From the NCBI RefSeq assembly GCF_001421765.1, contig NZ_LMLA01000001.1, positions 1,067,959 through 1,131,958 on the forward strand: DNA of 64,000 bases, read 5' to 3'. This document shows, one piece after another, positions 41,373 through 50,145 of this stretch. The translations under genes and the position numbers were made by a program. The stretch comes from Sphingomonas sp. Leaf32 (GTDB lineage: Bacteria > Pseudomonadota > Alphaproteobacteria > Sphingomonadales > Sphingomonadaceae). The notes beneath the pieces were generated by a model, which saw only the letters and a program-made list of their open reading frames with translations, was not told the origin of the DNA and made no database searches. The stretch's first letter is position 1. The number at the start of each line of letters is the position of its first letter.

Positions 41373-41402
41373 TTGACGTGCGTTGGGGCGGGAATGTTGT
41401 AA
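41373..41402 (+). promoter_or_regulatory. possible ntrY promoter
   Basis: TTGACG (41373-41378) and TTGTAA (41397-41402) are spaced 18 bp apart in the 68-bp gap before ntrY. The match is fair; the resulting leader would be only a few bases long, which makes it doubtful. Confidence 0.25.
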
Positions 41403-41412
41403 AACGGCAACT

Positions 41413-43680
41413 ATGGTTGCAGCGTTAACGGAACCGAAGCGCGCCACATCGATCCCGGCGCGATGGTTTCCGGCGATCGAGGTCGTCGTGCTGCTGGCGG
41501 TGATCGCCATCGGTGTCGGCAGCTACGTGCTGTTCGATCGATCGCAAAGCGCGCGAGGCCAACTGCCTTCTCCGTCGCTGATGGCGGTGGTGCTGGTTGC
41601 CAATCTTATCCCCGCGATGGCGCTGCTGGTTCTGATCGGTCGGCGGATCGCAAAGCGACGCGCGGCGCAGTCGGTAATCGGTGGCTCCGGCCTGTTGCAC
41701 GTACGGCTGGTCGCGCTGTTCTCGATCCTTGCCAGCGTCCCGATGTTGCTGGTGACGATCGTCGCGTCGTTCCTGTTTCAATATGGCGTCGAATTCTGGT
41801 CCTCGGATCGCGCGCGAGGCATCTTCGAAAACGCGCAGGTACTGGCACAGTCATCCTATAACGAATTCCTCAATACCGTGGATGGCCAGAATATTGCGGT
41901 CGCATCGGATATCCGCCGGATGCTGCTCAACAATCGCTACTCCCTTGAGAGCGACGAATTCCGTCTGGTTTACCAGAACAGCATCGTGTTCCGGGGTTTG
42001 AGTGATTCGGTTGTGTTCGACATTCCCCCGGACGGCCGTCCCCGGTCTCTGGCCTCGGCATCGATCTACGAAGGGCCGCTGCGCTGGAGCATCGACCCGC
42101 AGTCGATCGCTGCCTTGCGAGCGGGTAAGCCCAGCTACGTCAGCGTACGTGACCGACAAGTGCAATCGGTGACCCGCGTCCTCGACACGCCCTATTACGT
42201 CTATTCCGCGCGTGACATCGATCTGGCGACGTACACCGAACGGCGCAACCGCACGCAGGCTATCCTGTCTGATTATGTTGCGCTGCTCAAACGCTCGCGC
42301 AATGTGCAGCTGCAACTGAACATAGCGCTGTTCGTCGTCTCGCTCATCATCGTCGGCCTCGCGGTGTTCGTCGCGCTCGCGGTCGCCGACCGTCTGGTTC
42401 GTCCGGTCGGCGCGCTGGTCGGTGCGGCACGCCGGGTTGCTGGCGGCGACCTGTCGGCGAGGGTTCCTGAACCGAACGGCACACGCCAGAAGGACGAAAT
42501 CGGCACGCTCGCCAGCGCGTTCAACAGCATGACCGAGCGATTGCAGGAACAGACCGGCGAACTGGTCGCCGCCAACGCCCAGATCGACAGCCGCCGCGCG
42601 CTGATCGAGGCGGTGATGTCGGGCGTCAGCGCCGGCGTCGTCTCGGTCGGGCGCGACCGTACGATCCAGCTCGCCAACAGTTCGGCGACCGCGCTGCTGA
42701 AGACCGGCAGTACGCCGCTGGTGGGGCGGCCGCTCGCCGATGTCGCGCCGGAACTGGACGATCTGCTGGGCGGCGAGACGCAGGACGCGATCATCCAACT
42801 GGCGTCGGGGGGCGAGGCAAAGACGCTGGCGGTGCGTATTACGCGTGACGATGGCCAGCATATCCTGACCTTCGACGACATCACGCAGCAATTGCTCGAC
42901 CAGCGTCGCGCGGCATGGTCCGACGTCGCCCGTCGCATTGCGCACGAGATCAAGAATCCGTTGACCCCGATCCAGCTCGCCGCCGAGCGGTTGCAGCGCC
43001 GCTATGGGACCAAGCTGATCGAGGACGACGGCACTTTCGCCCGCCTGACCGAGACGATCGTTCGCCAAGTCGGCGACCTGCGCCGCATGGTCGATGAGTT
43101 TTCCTCTTTCGCGCGGATGCCCAAGCCCGTGTTCCGGCATGAATCGCTTGCCGAACTGGGGCGACAGAGCCTGTTCCTGCACGAAGTCGCGCATCCCGAC
43201 ATCGACTTCGTGCTGGAATCCGCCGGCGCCGCGCCGCTGGTGTGCGACCGGCGCCAGCTGGGCCAGGCGTTGACCAACATCGTCAAGAACGCGACCGAGG
43301 CCGTCGCCGCCCGCCCCGAGGGTGCACCGCGCGGTCGGATCGAGATGGACGTCCGCTACGATGCGCAGGGGCGGATGCATATCGACACCAGCGACAACGG
43401 CATCGGCCTGCCGGTCGAACGTGACCGCATCGCCGAACCCTATATGACCACGCGCAAGGGCGGCACCGGCCTTGGCCTCGCCATCGTCCGCAAGATCGTC
43501 GAGGAACATTTCGGAACCATATCGTTCGCCGACCGTCCCGGAGGAGGGACGATCGTGTCGATCATCTTCGATCCCTCCATCCTTGCCGCGCTGGCGGGAA
43601 CGGGGACGTCGGAAGATGACGATTCACAGGAGGTTACAACGCGCCACCCCATGCTTACCCGGACCGGAACGCCCGCATGA
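41413..43680 (+). CDS. ntrY: membrane sensor kinase NtrY
   Basis: Membrane-bound histidine kinase paired with NtrX in the control of nitrogen and redox genes. 755 residues: N-terminal membrane helices (about residues 22-43, 57-75 and 92-115), a periplasmic loop, a further helix (LNIALFVVSLIIVGLAVFVA), HAMP (ADRLVRPVGALVGAARRVAG), a PAS domain (SAGVVSVGRDRTIQLANSSA), phospho-acceptor His in ARRIAHEIKNPLTPIQLAAE, and the ATPase boxes ALTNIVKNATEAVAA, DTSDNGIGLP, TTRKGGTGLGLAIVRKIVEE. ATG 41413 is chosen; an upstream non-ATG start would add ten residues. It overlaps ntrX by ATGA. Confidence 0.95.
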   Translation: MVAALTEPKRATSIPARWFPAIEVVVLLAVIAIGVGSYVLFDRSQSARGQLPSPSLMAVVLVANLIPAMALLVLIGRRIAKRRAAQSVIGGSGLLHVRLVALFSILASVPMLLVTIVASFLFQYGVEFWSSDRARGIFENAQVLAQSSYNEFLNTVDGQNIAVASDIRRMLLNNRYSLESDEFRLVYQNSIVFRGLSDSVVFDIPPDGRPRSLASASIYEGPLRWSIDPQSIAALRAGKPSYVSVRDRQVQSVTRVLDTPYYVYSARDIDLATYTERRNRTQAILSDYVALLKRSRNVQLQLNIALFVVSLIIVGLAVFVALAVADRLVRPVGALVGAARRVAGGDLSARVPEPNGTRQKDEIGTLASAFNSMTERLQEQTGELVAANAQIDSRRALIEAVMSGVSAGVVSVGRDRTIQLANSSATALLKTGSTPLVGRPLADVAPELDDLLGGETQDAIIQLASGGEAKTLAVRITRDDGQHILTFDDITQQLLDQRRAAWSDVARRIAHEIKNPLTPIQLAAERLQRRYGTKLIEDDGTFARLTETIVRQVGDLRRMVDEFSSFARMPKPVFRHESLAELGRQSLFLHEVAHPDIDFVLESAGAAPLVCDRRQLGQALTNIVKNATEAVAARPEGAPRGRIEMDVRYDAQGRMHIDTSDNGIGLPVERDRIAEPYMTTRKGGTGLGLAIVRKIVEEHFGTISFADRPGGGTIVSIIFDPSILAALAGTGTSEDDDSQEVTTRHPMLTRTGTPA

Positions 43681-45059
43681 AGCTCGATATTCTCGTCGTC
43701 GACGACGAAACCGATATCCGTGAACTCGTCGCCGGCGTGCTGGAGGACGAGGGATACGAGACGCGCGGCGCGGCCGATAGTGACGCCGCACTCGAGGCGG
43801 TCGCGCAACGGCGGCCGTCGCTGGTGCTGCTCGACGTCTGGTTGCAGGGATCTCGCCTCGACGGGCTGGAACTGCTCGATGAACTGAAGGCACGCGATCC
43901 GTCGCTGCCGGTGCTGGTGATCTCCGGCCATGGCAACATCGACACCGCCGTTGCTGCCATTCGGCGGGGCGCGGTCGATTTCATCGAAAAGCCGTTCGAG
44001 GCGGAACGGCTGCTGTTCCTGGTCCAGCGCGCGACCGAAACCGAACGCCTTCGACGCGAGGTCGCGTCGCTGCGCGCCTCGGCGGGACGCGAGGACGACC
44101 TGACCGGCAGCTCGACCGCGATCAACAGCGTCCGTGCGACATTGAAGCGCGTGGCCGGCACCGGCAGCCGTGTCCTCATCACCGGCGGCGCGGGCGTCGG
44201 CAAGGAAGTGGCGGCACGCCTGCTGCATGGCTGGAGCCAGCGTGCTCAGGCGCCGTTCGTCATCGTCAGCGCTGCGCGCATGACGCCAGAACGGGTCGAT
44301 GAGGAACTGTTCGGCGTGGAGGAGGGCGGCAACCTCGTCCGGCCCGGCCTGCTCGAACAAGCGCATGGCGGTACGTTGTTTCTCGACGAAATCGCCGACA
44401 TGCCGATCGCGACGCAGGCGCGCATCCTGCGCGTGCTGACCGATCAGAGCTTTACCCGCGTCGGTGGTACCCGTGTGGTGAAGGTCGATGTCCGGGTCGT
44501 ATCGGCGACCGCGCGCGATCTGCAGCAGGAGATCATCGACGGCCATTTCCGCGAGGACCTCTATTACCGCTTGAATGTCGTGCCGGTACAGATTCCTTCG
44601 CTGGCGGAACGGCGTGAGGACATTCCGCCGCTGGTCGAACATTTCGTCGCGCACTACGCCAACGAACGCCGGGTCCAGACGCCGGAGGTTGCACCCGATG
44701 CGATGATTGCGCTGCAAAGCTATGAATGGCCGGGCAATGTCCGCCAGCTGCGCAACGTCGTCGAACGCACCGTCATTCTCGCACCGGGCAACCGGATCGC
44801 GCGGATCGACATCGACCTGCTCCCGCCCGAGGTGCTGGGATCGTCCGGCGACGGGGCAGGGGGTGCCACCGCTAGCGCGATCATGGGATCGCCGCTGCGC
44901 GAGGCGCGCGAGTCGTTCGAACGCGAGTATCTGCGTGTCCAGATTCGGCGTTTTTCCGGCAATATCTCGCGTACCGCGACGTTCATCGGAATGGAGCGCT
45001 CGGCGCTGCACCGCAAACTGAAGCTGCTGGGCATCACCGAAACGCGCGGCGACGAATAG
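43677..45059 (+). CDS. ntrX: response regulator NtrX (no GAFTGA loop)
   Basis: Partner of NtrY. 460 residues: receiver domain (DILVVDDETDIRELVAGVLE, phospho-Asp in LVLLDVWLQGSRLDGLE), AAA+ domain with ITGGAGVGKEVAARLLHG and HGGTLFLDEIADMPIATQ, and a Fis-type HTH (NISRTATFIGMERSALHRKL). The place where NtrC has ERGAFTGA reads FGVEEGGNLVRPGLLEQA, so the sigma-54 contact loop is missing. Such NtrX proteins are expected to act without sigma-54. Co-translated with ntrY by ATGA. Confidence 0.95.
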   Translation: MKLDILVVDDETDIRELVAGVLEDEGYETRGAADSDAALEAVAQRRPSLVLLDVWLQGSRLDGLELLDELKARDPSLPVLVISGHGNIDTAVAAIRRGAVDFIEKPFEAERLLFLVQRATETERLRREVASLRASAGREDDLTGSSTAINSVRATLKRVAGTGSRVLITGGAGVGKEVAARLLHGWSQRAQAPFVIVSAARMTPERVDEELFGVEEGGNLVRPGLLEQAHGGTLFLDEIADMPIATQARILRVLTDQSFTRVGGTRVVKVDVRVVSATARDLQQEIIDGHFREDLYYRLNVVPVQIPSLAERREDIPPLVEHFVAHYANERRVQTPEVAPDAMIALQSYEWPGNVRQLRNVVERTVILAPGNRIARIDIDLLPPEVLGSSGDGAGGATASAIMGSPLREARESFEREYLRVQIRRFSGNISRTATFIGMERSALHRKLKLLGITETRGDE

Positions 45060-45072
45060 CCGGAACGGACCA

Positions 45073-45101
45073 TTGCGGCAGCGCGGCGTCGGACCTAGAT
45101 T
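45073..45101 (+). promoter_or_regulatory. candidate hfq promoter
   Basis: TTGCGG (45073-45078) and TAGATT (45096-45101) are 17 bp apart, in the 128-bp gap between ntrX and hfq. The match to sigma-70-type elements is fair and the position gives a leader of about 80 bases holding two hairpins. Confidence 0.4.
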
Positions 45102-45108
45102 GGCGGTT

Positions 45109-45169
45109 CCGCGCCACAGGGGCGCGGCAACCGGGTGACGGTTAAAGACACTCAGCGGGAAATTCCCGC
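45109..45169 (+). promoter_or_regulatory. two hairpins in the hfq leader
   Basis: CCGCGCC (45109-45115) with GGCGCGG (45121-45127), loop of five, and the perfect palindrome GCGGGAAATTCCCGC (45155-45169), which ends 18 bp before the ATG, next to the ribosome site AAGGGCAAG. They may be an RNA structure, an Hfq self-binding site, or an operator. Confidence 0.45.
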
Positions 45170-45187
45170 CAAGAACAAGGGCAAGTC

Positions 45188-45682
45188 ATGGCCGAACGGC
45201 AGGGGTCGCTTCAGGACCTGTTTCTCAACTCGTTGCGCCGGTCGAAGACGCCGGTAACGATGTTCCTCGTCAAGGGCGTGAAGCTTCAGGGCATCGTGAC
45301 ATGGTTCGACAATTTTTCGGTGCTGCTGCGTCGTGATGGACAGTCGCAGCTGATCTACAAGCACGCCATCTCGACGATCATGCCGGCGGGTCCGACCGAC
45401 CTGTCATCGGTGATCGAGGCGGCTGCAGAAAATACCTCGAAGCACGCGCCGCTGCAGGAAATCTTCCTGAACGCCGTGCGCAAGGCGCAGGAAAACGTCA
45501 CCATGTTTCTGGTGAACGGCGTGATGCTGCAGGGGCAGATCGCCGCGTTCGACCTGTTCTGCATGTTGCTTCAGCGCGAAGGCATGTCGCAGCTGGTGTA
45601 CAAGCACGCGGTTTCCACCATTCAGCCGGCCAATCCGCTGAACCTTGCCGAAGAACAGGCGTCGGGGGCGGACGAGGCTTGA
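45188..45682 (+). CDS. hfq: RNA chaperone Hfq with two tandem Sm domains
   Basis: RNA chaperone that pairs small RNAs with mRNAs. Unlike the usual one-domain protein of 70-100 residues, this 164-residue chain holds two Hfq domains, about residues 7-67 ([32 protein letters not shown]) and 88-148 ([32 protein letters not shown]), joined by a ~20-residue linker. Both keep the YKH motif of Sm2 (57-59, 138-140). The E. coli Gln41 position is Asn42 in the first and Leu123 in the second, and Asp9 is Glu91 in the second, so the faces differ. Three chains would make one six-domain ring. A duplicated Hfq has been noted before in sphingomonads, as I recall. It overlaps hflX by TTGA. Confidence 0.96.
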   Translation: MAERQGSLQDLFLNSLRRSKTPVTMFLVKGVKLQGIVTWFDNFSVLLRRDGQSQLIYKHAISTIMPAGPTDLSSVIEAAAENTSKHAPLQEIFLNAVRKAQENVTMFLVNGVMLQGQIAAFDLFCMLLQREGMSQLVYKHAVSTIQPANPLNLAEEQASGADEA

Positions 45683-46965
45683 GCACCGGTTTCGACCGCG
45701 ACGCGCAGGAATTCACGCGCGGCGCATCCGCGATCGTCGTCCTGCCCGATATGGGCGGGTCGGCGCGCGATGCCGATGCCCGGCTCGAGGAAACCGCCGG
45801 CCTTGCGCTGGCGATCGGCGTGGATGTGCGGCATCGCATTCCCTTCCGCGTACGCACACCGAAGCCGGCCACGCTGATCGGCAGCGGGCAGGTGGACCAG
45901 CTCGTGCAGATGGTGCGCGACGAGGACCTACAACTGGCGGTGTTCGATGCCGCACTGACGCCGGTGCAGCAGCGCAACCTCGAAACCGCGCTTGGCTGCA
46001 AGGTGATCGACCGGACCGGGCTTATCCTCGAAATCTTCGGCGAACGTGCGCGGACGGCCGAGGGTAGGTTGCAGGTCGAACTCGCCCACCTCGACTATCA
46101 GGCCGGTCGACTGGTGCGCAGCTGGACCCATCTCGAACGGCAGCGCGGCGGCTTCGGCTTTCTCGGCGGCCCCGGTGAAACGCAGATCGAGGCCGATCGC
46201 CGCTTGATCCGCGATCGCATGGCTCGCCTGCGTCGCGAGCTGGACGGCGTATCGCGCACGCGGACGCTGCACCGCGATCGGCGGCAGCGTGCGCCATGGC
46301 CGGTGGTCGCGCTGGTCGGCTACACCAATGCCGGCAAGTCCACGCTGTTCAATCGCCTGACCGGCGCGGAGGTCATGGCCGAAAACCTGCTGTTCGCGAC
46401 TCTCGACCCTACGCTGCGGCAGGTGTCGTTGCCGGGGATCGACAAGGCGATCCTGTCGGACACGGTGGGCTTCGTCTCCGACCTGCCGACGCAGCTGGTG
46501 GCGGCGTTCAAGGCGACGCTGGAGGAAGTGGTGTCGGCGGACCTGCTGATCCATGTCCGCGACGTCGCGCATCCCGACACGGCGGCGCAGGCGTCCGACG
46601 TGGAAGCGGTGCTGAAGGAAATCGGCGTCGACGACACGACCCCGCGGATCGAGGCGTGGAACAAGCTCGACCTGTTGGGTGATGACGACCGCATCGAGAT
46701 GCTGGGGGAGGCGGCGCACCGAGAGGATATCGTCGCCTTGTCCGCGCTGACCGGGGAGGGGGTCGACCGCTTCATTCGCACCATCGGCGACCGGCTGACG
46801 GAGGGGCATCGCCGCTATCGCATCGCATTGGCGCCGGAGGATGGCGCCAGTGCGGCATGGCTCCACGCCCATGGCGAGGTCACCGATCACTGGATCGATG
46901 ACGATCGCGCGCTTTACGATGTCCGCATGGCGCCGGCCGACTATGATCGATTCCTAACCCGGTGA
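45679..46965 (+). CDS. hflX: ribosome-associated GTPase HflX
   Basis: GTPase that splits stalled or stressed ribosomes. 428 residues: the N-terminal nucleotide-binding domain ([60 protein letters not shown]), the conserved [20 protein letters not shown] segment, then the G domain: G1 [18 protein letters not shown]2 [14 protein letters not shown]3 [13 protein letters not shown]4 EAWNKLDLL. The TTG start (45679) overlaps the hfq stop as TTGA. It closes the ntr-hfq block. Confidence 0.96.
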   Translation: MSTGFDRDAQEFTRGASAIVVLPDMGGSARDADARLEETAGLALAIGVDVRHRIPFRVRTPKPATLIGSGQVDQLVQMVRDEDLQLAVFDAALTPVQQRNLETALGCKVIDRTGLILEIFGERARTAEGRLQVELAHLDYQAGRLVRSWTHLERQRGGFGFLGGPGETQIEADRRLIRDRMARLRRELDGVSRTRTLHRDRRQRAPWPVVALVGYTNAGKSTLFNRLTGAEVMAENLLFATLDPTLRQVSLPGIDKAILSDTVGFVSDLPTQLVAAFKATLEEVVSADLLIHVRDVAHPDTAAQASDVEAVLKEIGVDDTTPRIEAWNKLDLLGDDDRIEMLGEAAHREDIVALSALTGEGVDRFIRTIGDRLTEGHRRYRIALAPEDGASAAWLHAHGEVTDHWIDDDRALYDVRMAPADYDRFLTR

Positions 46966-47151
46966 AGTCCATTCCGGCCGGGCTGGGGAGGGGCGCTCGG
47001 CGCATCCCGATCCACCACCGGCGGGACGGGCAGGAGTCCGCCAGAGTCCGGAAACGGCCCTTAGGACTCCGCGGGCGTTTTCCCGATGCTAGCTATCGGC
47101 GAGTCCCCAAGCGACTCCATGGACGGTTTTCGCAGATTCTTGACAAAATCG
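46966..47151. other. convergent gap with a GANTC cluster
   Basis: No gene is seen. Six GANTC sites (the CcrM methylation sequence) begin at 47034, 47044, 47065, 47101, 47113 and 47135, within 106 bp. GGAGTCC (47033-47039) and GGACTCC (47064-47070) could pair, followed by GCGGGCGTTTT, which fits a terminator of hflX. Confidence 0.6.
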
Positions 47152-47970
47152 TCAGGGAAGGGGGCTGTTCTTCGCTCGGCTCCAGGCGGTTTCCTTGTCG
47201 GCAAGCGACCGGTCGGCGAAGCTCGGGTCTTCGGCTTCCATCGTGGCAAATCGTTGTTCGAATTTGGCATTGGCCGCGCGGAGTGCCGCTTCGGGATCGA
47301 TGCCCAAGTGCCGCGCCCAGTTCACGACGGAGAACAGCAGGTCGCCGACCTCCTCCAATCGTTCCGTCTCGCTCGCCGCTTCCACTTCGCCCAGTTCCTC
47401 GTCGATCTTGGCCCTCGGCCCCGTCGCGTCCGGCCAGTCGAATCCAACCCGCGCGGCCCGCTTCTGCAATTTTTCCGCCCGCGCCAGTGCCGGCAACCCT
47501 AGCGCGACGCCCGCGAGCGCGCCCGTCTGCCCCGGCTTGGCACGGCGTTCGGCGGCCTTGACCTGTTCCCACAGATGATGGCCGCCATCGTCGGCATCCC
47601 CGAAGATGTGCGGATGGCGCCGTTCCATCTTATCGCTGATCGCATTGACGACGTCGTGCAGGTCGAACAGCCCGGCCTCTTCGGCGATCCGACTGTGGAA
47701 CACGACTTGCAGCAGCAGGTCGCCCAGTTCGTCCTTGAGGTCCGCCATATCACCGCGCGCGATGGCATCGGCCACTTCATAGGCTTCCTCGATCGTGTAC
47801 GGAGCGATCGTCGCAAATGTCTGGACGCTATCCCATTCGCAGCCATCCGCCGGGTCGCGCAACCGCGCCATGATCGCGACGATGCGTCCGACGATGTTGC
47901 CGGAGGATGTCGCCGAACGGTGCTCAACGCCGTGGAAACGATCGCCGGGAAGCTCCTGATCTTGGGCCAT
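47152..47970 (-). CDS. mazG: nucleoside triphosphate pyrophosphohydrolase MazG
   Basis: Hydrolyses NTPs to NMP and pyrophosphate, cleaning damaged nucleotides or lowering alarmone levels. 272 residues with two MazG domains: the first holds TIEEAYEVADAIARGDMADL and KDELGDLLLQVVFHSRIAEE, the second KIDEELGEVEAASETERLEE and VGDLLFSVVNWARHLG; both have the ExxE...ExxD metal ligands. ATG 47970 has a GGAA site and an unusually AT-rich 30 bp upstream. Last gene in the ten-gene minus-strand run. Confidence 0.96.
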   Translation of the reverse strand: MAQDQELPGDRFHGVEHRSATSSGNIVGRIVAIMARLRDPADGCEWDSVQTFATIAPYTIEEAYEVADAIARGDMADLKDELGDLLLQVVFHSRIAEEAGLFDLHDVVNAISDKMERRHPHIFGDADDGGHHLWEQVKAAERRAKPGQTGALAGVALGLPALARAEKLQKRAARVGFDWPDATGPRAKIDEELGEVEAASETERLEEVGDLLFSVVNWARHLGIDPEAALRAANAKFEQRFATMEAEDPSFADRSLADKETAWSRAKNSPLP

Positions 47971-48002
47971 GCTTATATTCCGATAATAAACATTATGTAA
48001 AA

Positions 48003-48608
48003 TCAAGGCACGTTGTCGGCTTGCAGAACCAACGTGCCGCGTTCCACCCGCCAGCTTCCCAACCGCGACAGGAAGTTCATGCCGACCACGTCCATCTCAC
48101 CGAACGCCGGCGAAATCACGACCGGCAGATCGCGCGTCTCCAGCGATCCGATCCGCACCGTTTCGATCCGGCCGCGTGCGGCTTCGACCGTTCCGTTCGC
48201 CGTCGTAAGCAACACCGGTGGAACCCGACGCGGCGTGACGCCGATCGCCTTAGCGGTCGCTTCGGAAATCGCGGTCGACGTCGCGCCACTGTCGATCAGC
48301 ATCCGCCGCTCAATGCCATTCAGCTTCGCAACTGCCCAAAAATGCCCGTCGACTGACTGACGGATGCGCACGGTATCGCCTTCGACACTCTGTTCCGCTA
48401 CGCCCAATCGTTCTCCAATCGCTCCAGCGACTTCGCCGATCCGGCCACGATTGCTGAAGGCGACGTACAGGATCGCCACGATGATCGCCCAACCCAGCAA
48501 CGCCCGGATCACGCTGCCGCCGGACGGCCGCCGGGCGATGAGCGAAGACAACGGCAACACAAGCATCAACAGCCCGAGCAGGACGTAGATCGCCCGGTCG
48601 TCGGTCAC
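48003..48608 (-). CDS. membrane-bound retropepsin-like aspartic protease
   Basis: A 201-residue protein of the clan AA single-domain aspartic protease type (TIGR02281-like). Two hydrophobic segments (IYVLLGLLMLVLPLSSLIA, ALLGWAIIVAILYVAF) precede a periplasmic domain with the catalytic motif RMLIDSGATSTAIS and the later VVGMNFLSRLGSWRVERGTL, which closes a retropepsin fold. It should work as a dimer. The substrate is unknown. GTG start overlaps the MBL gene (GTGA). Confidence 0.85.
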   Translation of the reverse strand: MTDDRAIYVLLGLLMLVLPLSSLIARRPSGGSVIRALLGWAIIVAILYVAFSNRGRIGEVAGAIGERLGVAEQSVEGDTVRIRQSVDGHFWAVAKLNGIERRMLIDSGATSTAISEATAKAIGVTPRRVPPVLLTTANGTVEAARGRIETVRIGSLETRDLPVVISPAFGEMDVVGMNFLSRLGSWRVERGTLVLQADNVP

Positions 48609-49369
48609 AGACCCAGTTCCATCCCGTCATATCCGGGTTCGATACCCGCCGGCAGGTTGTCGCGCAGCGTCGCATAGTCCATCGAATGATCCATATGGAT
48701 CAGGACGGTCCGACCCGCCCGACAGTTCCGCGCGAATGCGATCGCTTCATCGAGCGAAGGATGCGTCGGATGCGGTGCGACCCGCAGCGCGTCGACGACC
48801 AGAATATCGACGCCGTTGTAGAGGTCGAGCATCCCGGGCGTAACCGCGCTGAAATCGGTGGCGTAGCCGATCGAGCCCCGTTCGGTGTCGAACCGCAACC
48901 CGGCGGACTCGATCGATCCATGTGGTTGATCGGTGCAACGGATCGTGACCGGGCCGATCGTCAGGCTGTCGGGCAGCAACGCCCCGGAAACGGTCGCGCG
49001 ATACCCTGCCCGCCCTGCAAACACATATTCGAACCGCGATTGGAGGCTCTTCAGCGTTGCAGCACGGGCGAACCCGGCTACCGGCACCCGCGCATTATGG
49101 AACAGCTGCCGCAGGTCGTCGATGCCGTGGCAGTGATCGGCATGATCGTGGGTCCACAGCACCGCATCGACCGTCGCGACATCGGCGGCCAGCAACTGCT
49201 CCCGCATGTCCGGACCGGTATCGATCAGGATGCGCGTTCCGTCATATTCGATCAGCGCCGATACCCGCGTCCGCCGGTTTCGCGGCTCGGCCGGGTCGCA
49301 GGCACCCCAGTCATTTCCGATCCGCGGCACGCCGGACGACGTACCCGAGCCGAGGATGCGGATCTTCAT
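48605..49369 (-). CDS. MBL-fold metallo-hydrolase (PhnP/RNase Z-like)
   Basis: A 254-residue metallo-beta-lactamase-fold hydrolase. It starts MKIRILGSGTSSGVPRIGND and has the ligand motif LWTHDHADHCHGIDDLRQLF, GTRILIDTGPDMREQLL, a DFSAVTPGMLDLYNGVDILV region and a late His in VLIHMDHSMDY. It resembles PhnP-like phosphodiesterases, but there is no phn operon, so a cyclic-phosphate or RNA-end substrate is only a guess. Four-base overlaps on both sides tie it to tatD and the aspartic protease gene. Confidence 0.87.
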   Translation of the reverse strand: MKIRILGSGTSSGVPRIGNDWGACDPAEPRNRRTRVSALIEYDGTRILIDTGPDMREQLLAADVATVDAVLWTHDHADHCHGIDDLRQLFHNARVPVAGFARAATLKSLQSRFEYVFAGRAGYRATVSGALLPDSLTIGPVTIRCTDQPHGSIESAGLRFDTERGSIGYATDFSAVTPGMLDLYNGVDILVVDALRVAPHPTHPSLDEAIAFARNCRAGRTVLIHMDHSMDYATLRDNLPAGIEPGYDGMELGL

Positions 49370-50145
49370 GCCAGCGTCTTGGTAAACAGGCGGTGAAAGT
49401 TTTCGTGCGTGGCGTCGGCCAGCGCTTCGGGGTTTTCACCGCGCAGTTGCGCCAGGAACCGGCAGGTGTCGGCGACGAATGCCGGTTCGCCCTGTTTGCC
49501 GCGATGCGGGACCGGCGCGAGGAACGGCGCATCGGTTTCGATCAGCAGCCGGTCGAGCGGCAGGTCGCGGGCGACGGCCTGTAAGTTCTGCGCGCTCTTG
49601 AACGTCACGATCCCCGAAATGGAGATGTAGAATCCGAGATCGAGCGCGATCCGCGCCAGTTCGGCCGACCCGGTGAAGCAGTGCAGGACGCCCGGAAAGG
49701 CCCCCTTCCCCAGTTCGTCGCGCAGGATCGCGGCGGTATCGTCCTCGGCATCGCGTGTGTGCACGACGATTGGCAGCCCGGTTTTCCGGCACGCCGCCAG
49801 ATGCGCGCGAAAGCTGCGTTGCTGCGCGGCGCGGTCGCTGTGGTCGTAATAGTAATCGAGGCCGCTTTCGCCGATGCCGACGACCCGAGGATGGGCTGCG
49901 GCTTCGATCAGGCGTGCGGTGTCGACATGGGCGTGCTCATCCGCCTCGTGCGGATGGATGCCGACCGTCGCCCACACATCGGCCTCGCGTTCGGCGGTGC
50001 CGACCACCGCGTCCCATTCGCTTTCGCTGGTCGAGATGTTGAGCATCGCGACGACCCCCGTCGCCCGGGCGCGCGACAACACCGCGTCCGATGCCTCGGC
50101 TACGCCCTTGTAGTTCAGGTGGCAGTGACTGTCGGCCAGCCTCAT
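49366..50145 (-). CDS. TatD-family metal-dependent hydrolase
   Basis: A 259-residue TIM-barrel DNase/hydrolase of the TatD (YcfH/YabD) group. Seen are MRLADSHCHLNYKGV (HxH ligands), VWATVGIHPHEADEHAHV, VVGIGESGLDYYYDHSDRAA (Glu ligand), GLPIVVHTRDAEDDTAAIL, FPGVLHCFTGSAELARIAL and LLIETDAPFLAPVPHRGKQG (Asp ligand). It may act as a 3'-5' DNase or D-tyrosyl-tRNA deacylase-like enzyme. A tatD gene directly after metG and holB is a widely kept order. Confidence 0.95.
   Translation of the reverse strand: MRLADSHCHLNYKGVAEASDAVLSRARATGVVAMLNISTSESEWDAVVGTAEREADVWATVGIHPHEADEHAHVDTARLIEAAAHPRVVGIGESGLDYYYDHSDRAAQQRSFRAHLAACRKTGLPIVVHTRDAEDDTAAILRDELGKGAFPGVLHCFTGSAELARIALDLGFYISISGIVTFKSAQNLQAVARDLPLDRLLIETDAPFLAPVPHRGKQGEPAFVADTCRFLAQLRGENPEALADATHENFHRLFTKTLA

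Noticed and set aside
46962..47561. A 199-residue plus-strand gene after hflX
   Set aside because: Its sequence is Arg/Pro/Ser-rich shadow of mazG and of the GANTC gap, with no ribosome site or domain.
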